Assembly: GCF_036785885.1 (NCBI RefSeq) | Contig: NC_092320.1 | Location: forward strand, 27,591,557-27,655,556 | From: Coffea arabica | Lineage: Eukaryota > Streptophyta > Magnoliopsida > Gentianales > Rubiaceae | Direction of reading: 5' to 3' | Length of the DNA: 64,000 nt | Shown: in pieces, positions 1-11,663 of the stretch | Layout of the letters: every line of letters starts with the position of its first letter | Numbering within the stretch: the first letter of the stretch is position 1 | Program-made: the position numbers and the translations under genes | The notes under the pieces: generated by a model | What the model was told of the DNA's origin: nothing | Seen by the model: the letters and a program-made list of their open reading frames with translations, nothing else | The model's database searches: none

Positions 1-88
1 ATCCGTTACCAATTTCTTCTCCTTGTAACCTATATAACTTACACATTTAATTGAGTATTTGACTATTTCATTAAAATACTACAATAAT
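1..88 (-). repeat. End of the left LTR of the copia element
   Basis: This stretch shares the string aacctatataactta and the following tacatttaattga-type sequence with 5008-5090. Similarity stops abruptly after aaaatact in both copies, which marks the internal edge of this LTR. Only its end is in the window. Confidence 0.7.
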
Positions 89-459
89 TTTTCACTTATT
101 TTAATAAAATAAGATAGCATATTATAATATTTTATATGGCATGAAAGGACTACCATACATAATATAGGTAACAATGCCTTGAACCTATATTTAATGTTAT
201 AGTAATTTCAGATACCAGATCTAGTAGTGAACTACGGTCTTGGGCTATAGGTGTTTTGGGATATTAAATATTACCATTTGTATATGATAGTTAGGTGTTC
301 TCTTATGCTCTCGAAATTAGCATTTTATGGCCTTTGCCAAATTTCAATTTTTTTACGAGTTTAAAAGAGAACAAGTCTCAATTCTCTTTAGGGCAAGCCC
401 ACTCATAAAACTGATATTGATAAAATCAATTAAGAGTGCTATTATATCTCAAACACCCT

Positions 460-588
460 GGGGAGGGTTGGGTCGGGTCCTAAGATGGAACAGATTATAA
501 GTAGAAAGTCTTGAAGTGGGTGGTAAGCAAGGAGAGATTATAAGTAACAGATTCTAGTTCAAGATCTCCCACTTACAAGAAAAAAAAA
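460..588 (+). mobile_element. Diverged SINE copy, G-rich head and A tail
   Basis: It starts with a ggggagggttggg head and ends with a box-B-like segment (agttcaagatctccc), then acttacaag and an A run. The same order is found in the better copies at 51110-51214 (plus), 5537-5628 and 6464-6553 (minus). This copy is longer because the string agattataagta occurs twice inside it. It lies in the 3' part of the copia element, so it probably came in later. Its target-site duplication is not clear. Confidence 0.55.
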
Positions 589-959
589 TCATAAGAGTTA
601 TAGATTTCATTAAGAGCAATAAAGCTCAAATGTATTTACATTACAAGATCTATGCACATATACTATAAGGATGGACTATAAATATAAAAAGTTGTGCATA
701 CCTTTATTTTTCAAATCTCCATGTAATTCTTTTTCCTTTTGAACCTAACTCATGGATTTCTAATCATTGAATTGTGTATCTTTACAGGTGATTTATGTAT
801 TTATAGACTTTAGTCCCATCCCTTTTAAGGTAACTAGAGGTCTTGTCAAGGGATTAGTAACATTATCCATTGACTTTATATAATTGACATTGATGGTCTA
901 ATTTCCATCATATGCTTCAACAATAGTATATTTTCTCCTTAATGCTCTTCATTTCCCAT

Positions 960-3150
960 TATAGTATTGATTGTTTACTGTGCCAATAGCTACAACGCTG
1001 TAGCAAAAGTTAAAATAATTAACTCAACTTCTATTGTGAATTTTGATAATTTGTTGCTTCTTTCATTTCCAACATATAGCACCACTAGCTAACATAAAAA
1101 TATATCTAGTAGTTAATAAGGAATCTCTAGGCAATCTATTCCAATTTGTATCACAAATTTCTTCATTAACAGTAGGGGTAATTTGCATAGAATAAATTAT
1201 ATGACTTTTTTAGCTAATATTTTATATGATGGTCAATTGCATGCGAATAAATAATATTTGGTTTACTAGTAAATCTTTTAAGTATTCCTATAGCATATGT
1301 TATATCAAATCATGTGTAGTTAGTTGCATAACGTAAACTTCCAATTATACTAGCATAATCTTTTGGTTACATACGTCATTGTCATTTTTAGAAGAAAATA
1401 AATGAGCATTAAGATCAAAGGGCCCATTTACATATTTAATATCACCATAGTTATATTTCTGTAACAAATTTTCAACATAATGTGTTTGATCCAAAAGAAT
1501 ACCATTATTCAATTTGAAAAATTTTATTCCAAGCATAATATTAGCTTTACGCAAGTCTTTCATGATAAAAGGGTTTTTTAGAAATATTTTTATTTTCTCA
1601 ACAATACTTACGTTGGAGCCAAATATTAACAAATCATCTAAGAAAATAATTTCATGTAGATCATCAATGTTTTTAGCATATAAACATTTATCACATTCAC
1701 TACATTTAAAACCATTTAATTACATTTAGATCATACCACTACTTATGAGCTTGTCTTAGGTTATACAAGAATTTATTGAATTTTACGCACTTTGTTTTCT
1801 TGATCAGAGATAACAAATCTTTCTAGTTCGCTCATATATACATATATACATACATACACGCACACACATATATCTTCATCTAAATCACTATTTAAAAAAG
1901 ATGTTTTTATATCCATTTGGTCAATAACTAAATTATATAGCAATTAAAAATCATATTGATACTATTCTTGAAACAAGAGAAAAAGTATGAAAGAAATCAT
2001 TATCCTCTTTTTGTTTGAAATTTTTAGCAATTGATCAATGTATTTTTTAAGAACCCATTTATTGCCAATAATTTTACAACTAGATGGTGAATCTCCTAAT
2101 TTGTAAATCTTATTAAAAAAAATCAATCTCATCATTAATAGCTTCTCACCAAAAAGTTGAGTCAAGAGATGATAAAACCACTTCAATGGAATTAGAAATT
2201 TCTTCCAAATTATAAACATAATAATCTTGACCATAATGATTTTCTATTTTAATTCTTTTACTTCTTCTAGCCTCAATATCATCTGTCCTTTGGTTTTCCA
2301 TAGAAGATATTGACATATGTATTATCGTTAGTGATTTCTTGACCCTTACTATTTCTAGACACATAAATGAATTTATCTTCATGAAAAATAGCGTCTAAAG
2401 ATTCAATCACCATATTATTTTCCAAATCTAAGTATCTATAGGCATTACTTGATAAAGAATAGCCAACAAAAACATATGTAGAAGCTCTAGCACCTAATTT
2501 TAGTCTTTTAGGATAATTTAATCATACATAAGGTAAGTAATCCCAAACTTTTAAATAATTTAAATTAGGCTTATAATATTTCCACAACCCAAAAGGAGTT
2601 ACTTTAGTATATTTATGAGATATTCTATTTAAAATATAACAAGTAGTCAAAATTGCTTCACCAAGGATTAGATTGTCATTAGAACTAACAACCATAGTGT
2701 TAGTCAATTAATTAAAATTCTATTTTTTCGTTCTGCTACCCCATTAGAAGATAGTAAGCAAGGAGATGTAGTTTCATGAATTATCCCTAATAATTGAATA
2801 TATGAATTAAAGTCAAGCGATTCATTTTCTTTACCTCTATCACTTCTAAATCTCTTGATTTTTCTATCAAATTAATTTTCTACTTCTTTGATGTAGACTT
2901 CAAAAACATCACTCTTGTTTTTAAGCAAGGAAATACAAGTATACTTTTTAAAAAACATCAATAAAAGTCACAAAGTACTTTTTACCACCACGGTTTAAAA
3001 TTCTTTCAAATTCACACAAGTCTTATGAATTAAATATGGTGGTTGAGAGCTTCTTTTAACACTTTTAGGAGATTTCTTTGTGATTTGTCTTACTACAATA
3101 CTCACATTTTTCGAATTCATGATATCAAACAAAGATTATTTAGACTTTAC
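960..3150 (-). pseudogene. Copia pol remnant: integrase, reverse transcriptase, RNase H
   Basis: Read on the minus strand across several frames, the integrase core shows a GGKKYFVTFID-like block, then an RSDRG block and a NGVAERKNR block, which supply the D, D and E of the catalytic triad. Next comes a segment ending CYILNRISHKYTKVTPF at about 2580-2680. Reverse transcriptase follows, with an IGNKWVLKK block near 2060, an active-site motif reading FLDDLLIFGSN near 1620-1650 (usual form YVDD) and a MKDLRKANIMLGIKFF block near 1510-1560. RNase H-like sequence (YASIIGSL, then FTSKPN) continues to about 960. Many stops and frameshifts rule out function. Confidence 0.82.
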
Positions 3151-3559
3151 ATAGTGGTGCATGCCAAAAATCCACAAAGAAAAAGCATGTAAACAAAACT
3201 TGAAGGAGCTTTGTTGATGTTCACAACATTTAACTTAACATGTTATCACATGCATATCCTTTACCAATAAAAGCACCATTTTATAATCAGACAAATATCA
3301 GACTCAATAATTTAATTGAAGCCAACCTTATATAGAAGAAATCCAAAATTTTTCTCATTTAATGTGTGTGAAGCACATCCTTAAGAATTATTTGGTCAAA
3401 AATAAAATTTAGTTCAACTACACCAACACCTAAAACTTTAATAGTGTGAGAGCCACTAAGCATAACTTGCTTTTCTTTTCAATCGGTGTGTACCTAGAAA
3501 CCATCGGAACCTCCAAATATGTTGACTTCTACAATCATAGGCACAAATGACTTTTCCAT

Positions 3560-4440
3560 AACGTTAGTGTGTGGCATAGCCCCACATTTTCGGTATCTGT
3601 ATGCTTTAACAAAATGTCTTTGCTTTCCACACACAAAATACTGATAAATTGGAAAAGTAGCAAATTTGAAAGGGTTCCTTGGCTTTAGTTTTTGTAGTAG
3701 AAATTATTTCTATGCTAGTTTGAGTAATGGTTCTTATGCCCACATTTCATATTCTTTTTCTTTGATTTTATTTGGGCATTATTTTTGGCATTCTTCTTAT
3801 TGGATATGTTGTTGGAAGCAATGGGATTTAATTCAGCAATATTATTTTCATTACCATTTTGCTATCTTTGGTATTTTGGTTTATAATTTTTTCTACAATC
3901 CATAGGCAGGTGATGAGACTTTCCAAAAGAAACTCCTTTTGCTTGTGACACAAGCTCCTTTAGAATTCCTTCTAAAATGGTGGAAGCTTGTCCACTATTG
4001 CAGCAACTTGAAGTTGTTTATCAATTTGAATTCCTTCGAACCTTAACTTATGTAAAATCATTTGGAGTTCAAGAGTTTGAACTACCACCGATTTGTCATT
4101 CACGATTTGAAATGTCAAATAGGTGCTTGCAACATATTTCTTTGCACTTGCTTCTTTAATATCACATATTTTATGCAAAACTCTCCAAATATTTTTAGTA
4201 GAAGGATAGGAGTTCTGATAAAAATCACAAACTCATCAAAAAGACAATTTGATAAATAGTCTTGTAATGGAATTCATCATTTTCCTATTTCTTGATTTTT
4301 TTCTTCATGAGTTTTCTTTTCCTCATCGTTCTTCTCATTGGTTGAGACTTTCTTAGGATTTTCTCCATTACATGGTAGGTCACCTTCATCAAATTAAGAT
4401 AGAAGAGAACTTTTCAACTCCACCATCTTGATGTGAATCA
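3560..4440 (-). pseudogene. Copia gag remnant with a decayed zinc knuckle
   Basis: The segment 3972-4178 reads as an open minus-strand stretch resembling the copia gag (UBN2) domain, including ASAKKYVASTYLTFQIVNDK and a RFEGIQIDKQLQVAAIVDKLP block. Downstream in element sense, near 3880-3930, is a decayed CCHC-like knuckle (SHHLPMDC) and near 3740-3770 a CGHKNHYSN block. Frames change repeatedly. The plus-strand open frames over this region are shadows of the gag. Confidence 0.7.
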
Positions 4441-5007
4441 CCTTAAAATTATTGTTCAGCTAGAACAAAAGGCTAAATATTAAATAGAAAAAAGTTAGAC
4501 AATAACAATATAATATTACTCAAGTGTGAAGGATTGAGACATGGATATCTTGCTTTTTTGAGATGATTTAAACCTCTATGGAAGAATTGACTCTGGTGTT
4601 GAAGGTTCTCTAGTTTTCATCTCAAGAATATAACAGTCCAACCATACTTGTTGTCACTTTTTTTAATTTGTAGAGCTAAGAAAGTATATCGCTACAAGTA
4701 CCTTCTTTTTCTTGCCTAACTATGAAATAAAAAATAATAGAACAGTTTTCTTTTATGAATTGTATCTATCATAACATATTTGTAGTATAATTTTTCTATT
4801 TCGGCTATACATATTTATTGGCGATGAAAAGTTAGCTAAACATAACTTACACTACCAATACACTAAATAAATGCTAAAAATTATTGGCTATTCTAATTAT
4901 ATTCTAATTAGAATTTTAGGTTACAAAACTTATTGAAATTGAAAACTCATAATCTAATATAATAAAACCTCAGCCAAAGAAAATCATTTAAACACCAATA
5001 CAACTCA

Positions 5008-5090
5008 AAAATCGCTACCAATTTGTTCTATGTAACCTATATAACTTATACATTTAATTGAAAATTTGACTATTTTATTAAAATACTGTC
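5008..5090 (-). repeat. Right LTR end of the copia element
   Basis: It matches 1-88 with scattered substitutions, including a shared aacctatataactta string. The similarity stops after aaaatact, and the following sequence is unrelated to that after base 88. In element sense this is the 5' LTR. Its inner boundary, somewhere to the left, could not be set. Confidence 0.65.
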
Positions 5091-5536
5091 TGTGAATGCT
5101 AACACAGTCCATATGGCAAGGATAGATTAGCAATTTTGACCATTATAGATAAAAACTGATATTGTAGGACCTAAGTTTCTTTCTTTGAAAGCCCATACTT
5201 GAAATAATGATGATCTAATATCATGTTCATGATATTAGGTTATTAGCTTTATAATTTTGTCTTTTTTTTTTTGATGAAGGAGTTGTTAGCTTTGTTAAAC
5301 TTGTAAATTTTTTAGGGTGAAGGGATGCTGTTTTGAACATTTGTTTATTCTGAATCTGTGAGAAATGGTGATTTGGTGATGGTTTGCTCCTATTAGTATG
5401 GACTTACGATGAGATAGTTAGACTTATATTTTATTCCCAATCGTTAATTATCAAAATATGATTTTTTTTCTTTTCCAACGTTTAATATAATCATATTGAG
5501 AAGGTCAATTAGAATGAAAAATTATTATGTTGACTT

Positions 5537-5628
5537 TTTTTTTTTTAATGTAAACTGGAGAACTCGAATCCGAGGCCTCTCGCTTACACTCCCTCCCCCT
5601 GTACCATCCAACCCATCCCTCCCCCCCC
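5537..5628 (-). mobile_element. SINE with perfect 12-bp target-site duplication
   Basis: The element lies in reverse: a T run (the A tail), then gtaaactggag, a box-B-like segment (aactcgaatccgagg, complement of a tRNA-type GGTTCGANTCC box), cttacactccctccccc, and a C-rich end that is the G-rich head. The 12-base string ttatgttgactt flanks it exactly at 5525-5536 and 5629-5640. A tail plus a long duplication of the target is the signature of retroposition. Length is 92 bp. No clear box A is seen. Confidence 0.85.
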
Positions 5629-5640
5629 TTATGTTGACTT

Positions 5641-6238
5641 AGTTGCTCTAAATATGACATGAAACATTTCTTCTTTCATTTTGTTCGGCACTAGCATCCT
5701 AGGTTAAATTCGTAGTTTTTTTGTGAGTTTGATTTGCAACTACACAACCAAACAAGAGTTGATTTAGAGATATATGACTTAATAATAATAATAACTTTCT
5801 AATAACATAATATTATAATAGTTTATTACTAATTTAACCAAACTAAATGTTAAAACTGTATTTATATCAAGTCTTATGTTTTCTTGATTCGCTTCTATTT
5901 ATGAATAAAAAAGTATTCTTGTGACTTACCAGATGGCCTAGTAGTGTTTTTCTTCTTTTCCTTCTTCTTTTTTGGTACATATTGACAAATGTCATCACAT
6001 AATCCAATTTTGTAAACTAAAAGATGTTAACAAAAGAGAAAAAAAATGTCAATATTTAATAGAATTAAAATCATTTATGACTAAAAAATGAGAAACATTA
6101 TTAACTTACAAAATAACCTAACTTGACACGTATATAGAAGGTAGAGATGTATGGAAAGGTAAATTTGACCCCTATAGTTTAAGCATTACTTACTATAATT
6201 TAGGTGTTTCTTGGATAGAGTAGGATTGAGCTTTCCCA

Positions 6239-6272
<34 letters not shown>

Positions 6273-6447
6273 GGTGAGGGATGGGATTCCAGGAAAATGT
6301 TAGAATAGGTTTTCAAAAGAAAAAGGCCTTTTCAACAAAATAGTTACACACCATACATTGGAATAGAATCGATAAATTGGAAAGACCTTTCCATTCCAGG
6401 CTTTTTCGGCATACCAAACAGGGGAATACCAAACATGGCTACCTAAT
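5641..6447. other. AT-rich intergenic stretch, no gene seen
   Basis: It has no convincing exon or domain in any frame. It holds only short AT-rich runs and the AT dinucleotide repeat near 6241. Confidence 0.6.
6241..6271. repeat. AT dinucleotide microsatellite
   Basis: An almost uninterrupted run of TA/AT dinucleotides follows atatacat. Confidence 0.95.
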
Positions 6448-6463
6448 AGAAATTGTAATATTA

Positions 6464-6553
6464 TTTTTTTTTTGTGTAAGTTGGAGGACTCGAACCCGAG
6501 ACCTCTTGCTTACACTCCCTCCCCCCGTACCACCCAACCCAACCCTCCCCCCC
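6464..6553 (-). mobile_element. SINE with perfect 16-bp target-site duplication
   Basis: It has the same structure and orientation as the copy at 5537-5628: T run, gtgtaagttggagg, the box-B complement ggactcgaacccgag, acctcttgcttacactccctccccc, and a C-rich end. The 16-base string agaaattgtaatatta flanks it exactly at 6448-6463 and 6554-6569. The long perfect duplication shows a fairly recent insertion. The body is 90 bp. Confidence 0.9.
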
Positions 6554-6569
6554 AGAAATTGTAATATTA

Positions 6570-7555
6570 AAAAGATGATAAACACATGATGGCTTTTATC
6601 TTGATTCGAGTCAATCAGAAATTAGAAACCCAACCTAAGTGAGCCACAGTTCTTTGTTATATTGCATCATTACTCTTTGTAATTTCTTAATTAAAATTGT
6701 ACACTTTCAAGTAAAATTTTCTTAACTAGAATAACTATATGATGTTTCGATCTTTACTCCATCTTAAGTGTACTTAGGACCCATAGTTTTTTTTCCTTTG
6801 CCTTCCCACCCTTCCCTTTTCCATCCAACAGTCATAGATTTTTTCTTTTTCACCCTTCCCCCATTACCATAACTCTTTATTTTTTATATACTTAGGAGCC
6901 AAAGTTCTTTATTAATATATATTCTCAAATTTAAAATACTTTTGACTAAAGTATGGGGTAAATGAGCCAAAATAAATTTGAATAGTATCGTACTCGAGTT
7001 TGCTAATCTAAAAATGACACTACTTGAACTTGACCTTGACGAGCTCCCAATAATAAGTCTAATCTAGAGTTGATTGTATTTTTAAAGAGCTCTAGTTTGA
7101 CTCATATAAGTTCAAGACCAGAGTAATTGTTGACACCTTTCAATCCCATCTCAAATTTAGTGTTAATTGTAATACTCTCTTGAACTATTATCTATTGTAC
7201 TCTCTTGAACGGTTAGTTTTAATACTTTAATACCTTATATGTTCAATAAATGATGCATTGTTCAATTAAGTTGAGGATTATTGATTCTTCTATTGTTTTA
7301 GTATGAAAAGGTTTTAAATTTTGTAATCTGAAAATATCCTTATCCATCTAGAGCTATTTATGTTTTTAAATTCAAAGATAACTCTTGAACTCTATTGGTT
7401 CTCAGCTAATTAGAGCAACATCCTACAAGTCGATATTGCAACTCTCACTAAATTATGAAAATTGATAAATTAGGGCTACAAATCGAAAGTAAGTTAGTTT
7501 GAGGATACAAATTGCAAATAAGCCAAAATTTTCTACTACTAGTATTTAGGGTTCT
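6570..7555. other. Upstream region of the NAC-alpha locus
   Basis: No exon or repeat can be supported. The last 60-70 bases before 7629 (accccaagtcctctctctaaaacacacac and on) are pyrimidine- and CA-rich like a plant 5'UTR, so promoter sequence is expected here. I could not identify a certain TATA box. Confidence 0.5.
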
Positions 7556-7815
7556 ATCAAGGTTTATATTCTTTCACCCCAAGTCCTCTCTCTAAAACAC
7601 ACACAAACGACACATCCTCTCCGACAGCATGACTGCTCAGGCTCAGGAAGAACTCTTGGCTGCTTATCTCGAGCAACAAAAAATCGATGTAATCTTAATC
7701 TCTCTTATATCTGTTGATTTATTTTGGTATAAATTCTTACTATCTATAATTTTTTTAAGGAAACTAGTTATCTATTTGCTCTTTCAATTGCACAAAAATT
7801 CATTATTTTTAGTTA

Positions 7816-7841
7816 ATGTATGTGTGTGTGTGTGTGTGTTT
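7816..7841. repeat. TG dinucleotide microsatellite in NAC-alpha intron 1
   Basis: About ten uninterrupted TG units follow atgta in the first intron. Confidence 0.95.
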
Positions 7842-10139
7842 CTCTAGAGTGATCAATGAAAGTTGAGGTATAGTTATATTTAGGAAACAAATTTGTGTTA
7901 GTATTGGGGGTTAACTGGTTCTGTGGTTTCGTATATTTTGATGGAAACTGATCAATTTTGATGAATGGAATTGAGATATGAACGAGAATGAACACTTTTA
8001 TATTCAATTAGAATGCAAAGATATAGCCTCTCTTGGTGTTTTGTGGCTACTGATTGAATAGGATGTATACTTCAAATCCAAAAGATGTGTTGAAAATGAA
8101 GGCTGGTTAATGAATAATACTGGAGCCAAGTTTTTAAATTGTTTTTTTTAATAAGTGATTGTAAAAAGACTATTAGGCAAAAAGATGCAATCTCTTGAAT
8201 GGAAAATTTTTTTTTTCAATCATGTGCATGTGGAACTGCACTTGGAGTTTCTATGACCATGAAACTATTGGCTAAAATGAAATGACCTTTTTGAAAATTG
8301 ATTATGGAATTGCCATTGGCTTTATAAAGAACCTTTTGATCACAACTTCTTGTTGTTGTAGGTAGAAATGAATGAGCTCTTCTAAAGTAACAACTATGTA
8401 ATTTGGATGATTTTTTTAGAGGAATGCAATTATCCATAATGAACAATTCAGGATGCATTTTCCATGTCCTCCATTGCTCATAGAAGTATGGTACTTGGCA
8501 ATAATTAGTTGAGAAAGACTTTACTTTTGTTAACGTTGGCTTGCAATTTAGTAGTTTAATAACTTTTCAGAGTGATTTATCAAAGGATTTTCCTAATTTT
8601 AGCTGTGTAGCACACTATGGTGACATACTACAGTCATTGACTTCTAAGTACTTTAAGGTTGGTAATCAGTCTAGTCAAGGCTTGCACTTTTTAAGATATT
8701 GTTGTCTGCAAGTATCTCACATGTGCCCAAATGATGCAAAATATCTAATTTATTGATAGGCAATTATGCCTGGTATCACTAAGTCGATTTAGTTCCTGTT
8801 CTGTCTTGTGTTTGTTGAAATAATTTTTTTTGCTACTAAAGATTTGAAGTGATGGTTCAATATTTCGTTTAATGCATCTCCAACTAGGTGGAATTACCTG
8901 CTATAATGCCTTTAGTAGATGTTACTTTGTGGTTCACTGGCCCATTTGAGCTTTAGAGTTTGTCCCTTGATAGCAATTTTAGGTTATGTGACTAGGTGAA
9001 ATGAAAGAATGGGTACTAGATTCATTTCACTTTGTAGATGTAACTTATAAGTGTCAATAACAGACTTCATTCAACAACTGGATACTTGACCCCTGGAACC
9101 CAATTAACAAATTGGTGCCTTTGATGCATTCCTTCCTTCTTCTCTTGTATGGTTTTGATTTTGCGGTATCATGTTGTCAATAGAAATACAAGAGACTGGT
9201 CAAGATCTTTTCAATGTGGTTAATCTGTCATTCAAATTCTTTTATTCCTGTCTTGTTGTTGGCTAAAATCTTACTTCTCCTAGCATTTCCTCTTGTTCAT
9301 TAAGCTACATCATGCCTAAAACAAACTCAATTGTTGGCATTTGATTGAATAGCTCTGCAGTATTCCTGACATATTATTTAATGACTATGCTTTTTTACAG
9401 CCTGAGGAACCTGTGGTTGAGGACGATGATGATGAGAATGAAGAAGATGATAATGTCAAAGATGATGATGATGTTGAAGGTACTTTGCATATTCTGTGTG
9501 ATATAGAATCTTTTGCACTAACTTTGACCCTTTTGTGGAAACTTGGTGCCTTTGTTGTAGTCTCTATATTTTTCAATTTGCTTAGGATGTCCCTAGTATA
9601 GACTATTCAATTGGAGAAATACAATTGTTAAAAGATTTTTATTTGTAAAAGTTTTCTCATGAATCTTAACTGTCATGTCCGGTTGGTACAATAAATTTTG
9701 TTATTGGTAATAGAATTATTTTCACATAAATGAATGAATTGTTTATAGTGTAAAATGCGGCAACTTCCTGTAAAATTGCATACGTAAAAGAATATTATTT
9801 CTGATTCAAGAGGATACACTGATTGGCCTGGATCTGCGGTAGGAGATGTTACAACCCCTTGGCTTCACTTCTATTTAACTTCGTTGTAATTGAACATTAT
9901 CTTTATGATGTAAGAAAAATATGTTTTACCCTTTTATAAGTATGACAAAAGTTCAAATGAGTTCCTCTCCATCCTTCTATTACCTGTTCGTTGCTTTAAT
10001 GGTCATTTTCATTCCTCATTCCCTCCTCTCTCTATTCTTCCTAAATTCAATGTTCACCGAAGTTTCCCACATGGTTTCTCCTGCCACTTGTGGCTTTCGT
10101 TCCCTACCCTAGTTCTAGCGTCGTCCTTCTCTTAATCTA

Positions 10140-10290
10140 TGTCCTCTCATTGCTCGTATTATGCATTTCTCCTCTTTTTTGGTCCCCTCCGTTTTAATTT
10201 TCTATCGTTGCCCTTTTCTTAATCTCTCTCATCTCTTTGCTCCTATTATGCATTTCTCCTCTCTTTTGGCCCCTTTTATTTTTATTTGCC
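10140..10290. repeat. Two diverged tandem units of about 88 bp in intron 2
   Basis: The string attatgcatttctcctct occurs near 10157 and again near 10245, with similar pyrimidine-rich sequence before and after each. This indicates a local tandem duplication in the second intron of the NAC-alpha locus. Confidence 0.65.
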
Positions 10291-10322
10291 TTTTGCTTCC
10301 TCCTTTATCACTGCTCCAAGCC

Positions 10323-10536
10323 ATTGAATGGTCATTAGTTTAATGGCAACCTAGTACTTCTTCTTTCTCTCTTCCTAGTTCTCTATCAAACCTGTGACAG
10401 TTGCCCATATCAAGCTCTCTCTTTCCCCATTGAATGGTCATTAATTTAATGGCAACCTTGTACTTCTTCTTCCTCTCTTCCCAGTTGTCCATCAAACTCT
10501 GTGCCAGTTGCTTATATCAAGCTCTCTCTTTCCCCA
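10323..10536. repeat. Two tandem units of about 106 bp in intron 2
   Basis: The unit starts attgaatggtcatta at 10323 and again at 10429. Both copies go on through taatggcaacc, tacttcttct, tcaagctctctctttcccca. The two copies differ by a few substitutions and small indels. Confidence 0.85.
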
Positions 10537-11663
10537 TGACACTTGTTTCTGTTTTAATGATAGTGGTACGTGTTTGCTCATGTTGTTCAAGAAACTATTG
10601 ATGTAGTCTTGTTGATTTTTTCAGAGTGTTGGTAGTTGTTTTTGTCTATGCTGTCGGAATGTAGATTTCTTTGTTGGCAATGTGGTGTTTATGCTATTTG
10701 GAAACCAAGAGTGATGGATTTCAAGCTTGATTTTGTATGAGAAAGACTTTACTTTTAGTGATTTTAAATCTTGAGTAGTGGTAACATGGTGTTGAGGGGG
10801 TTACTAGGCTGTATTATGGTGGTGGAGAGTTTTTATCATTTATTTTTCCTTGGGAGCTTTGTCTAAAATGAGTCTAGAAGAGAAGTATGTCATTTCTGTA
10901 TATCATCCATGACAAGTAGCTGGGGTGCCCAACATCAACTGCCGTGTCTATGCTTGTGATTGCCTTAAGCTACTAGGAAGAAGAAAAGAAAATTGAAGAA
11001 GTGATAAAGAAAAAAAAATGGAAGAAGAAAAGGGGGATAGAGCAAGTGTGCTAATTTTTGGTTTTGTGGTTACGAAGGTAATTTGGCTCATTGTCAGATG
11101 ATTAGCTTTTACCAATTAAAAATTATGCTGAGAGTTCAGGGGTGCAAGGGAAAAATCACTTATACAATTGATACTCTTACCTCATCAATTTTAACATGAT
11201 GTAATTTCTCAAACCAGATGGTAGGCATTTGTGATATTGGAAATCTTCATGTTAATCTCATTTTCTTCCATTGATGACATCCAAAATTATTTTCTATTAT
11301 TCTTTTGCAATACCTTGTCTCAAGTTACTCACGCAGAATAGAGAAACTTTGATATTGAAACCAACTTTCGTAGCTATATGCATATGAATTAGCTGCAACT
11401 CGAGACACTATGTTTTTGTTTCTCCTCTTTCCTTTTTGTCTTTCTGAAATTGTCTCAAGTTTTTATTGGTTTCACATGAAAGATTAAGCTTTTCGAAGCT
11501 TCTAACTCACATAGTAGACAAATCAATGTAAAAAGTGTGTATCTAGCTCAGATGGATACTACATTTTGATGATTGCACCAACTAGACATCATTCATTTCT
11601 TGCAATAATGAACATAAACACATAATTTTTTCATGTGGCAATTGACTGCTTTGAAAAATAGTT

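Larger units (their letters stand above)
1..5090 (-). mobile_element. Degenerate Ty1/copia LTR-retrotransposon, cut by the left window edge
   Basis: On the minus strand the order is gag (about 4440-3560), integrase (about 3130-2520) and reverse transcriptase/RNase H (about 2400-960). Integrase before reverse transcriptase is the Ty1/copia order. A stretch of about 85 bases at 1-88 recurs in the same orientation at 5008-5090 with a few differences, as expected for the ends of two LTRs; most of the left LTR (3' in element sense) lies outside the window. Every domain is broken by stops and frameshifts, so the element is dead. I could not find a convincing primer-binding site or target-site duplication. 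A SINE has inserted at 460-588. Confidence 0.85.

Noticed and set aside
3666..3905. Plus-strand open frame of 79 codons
   Set aside because: It is the antisense shadow of the copia gag zinc-knuckle region.
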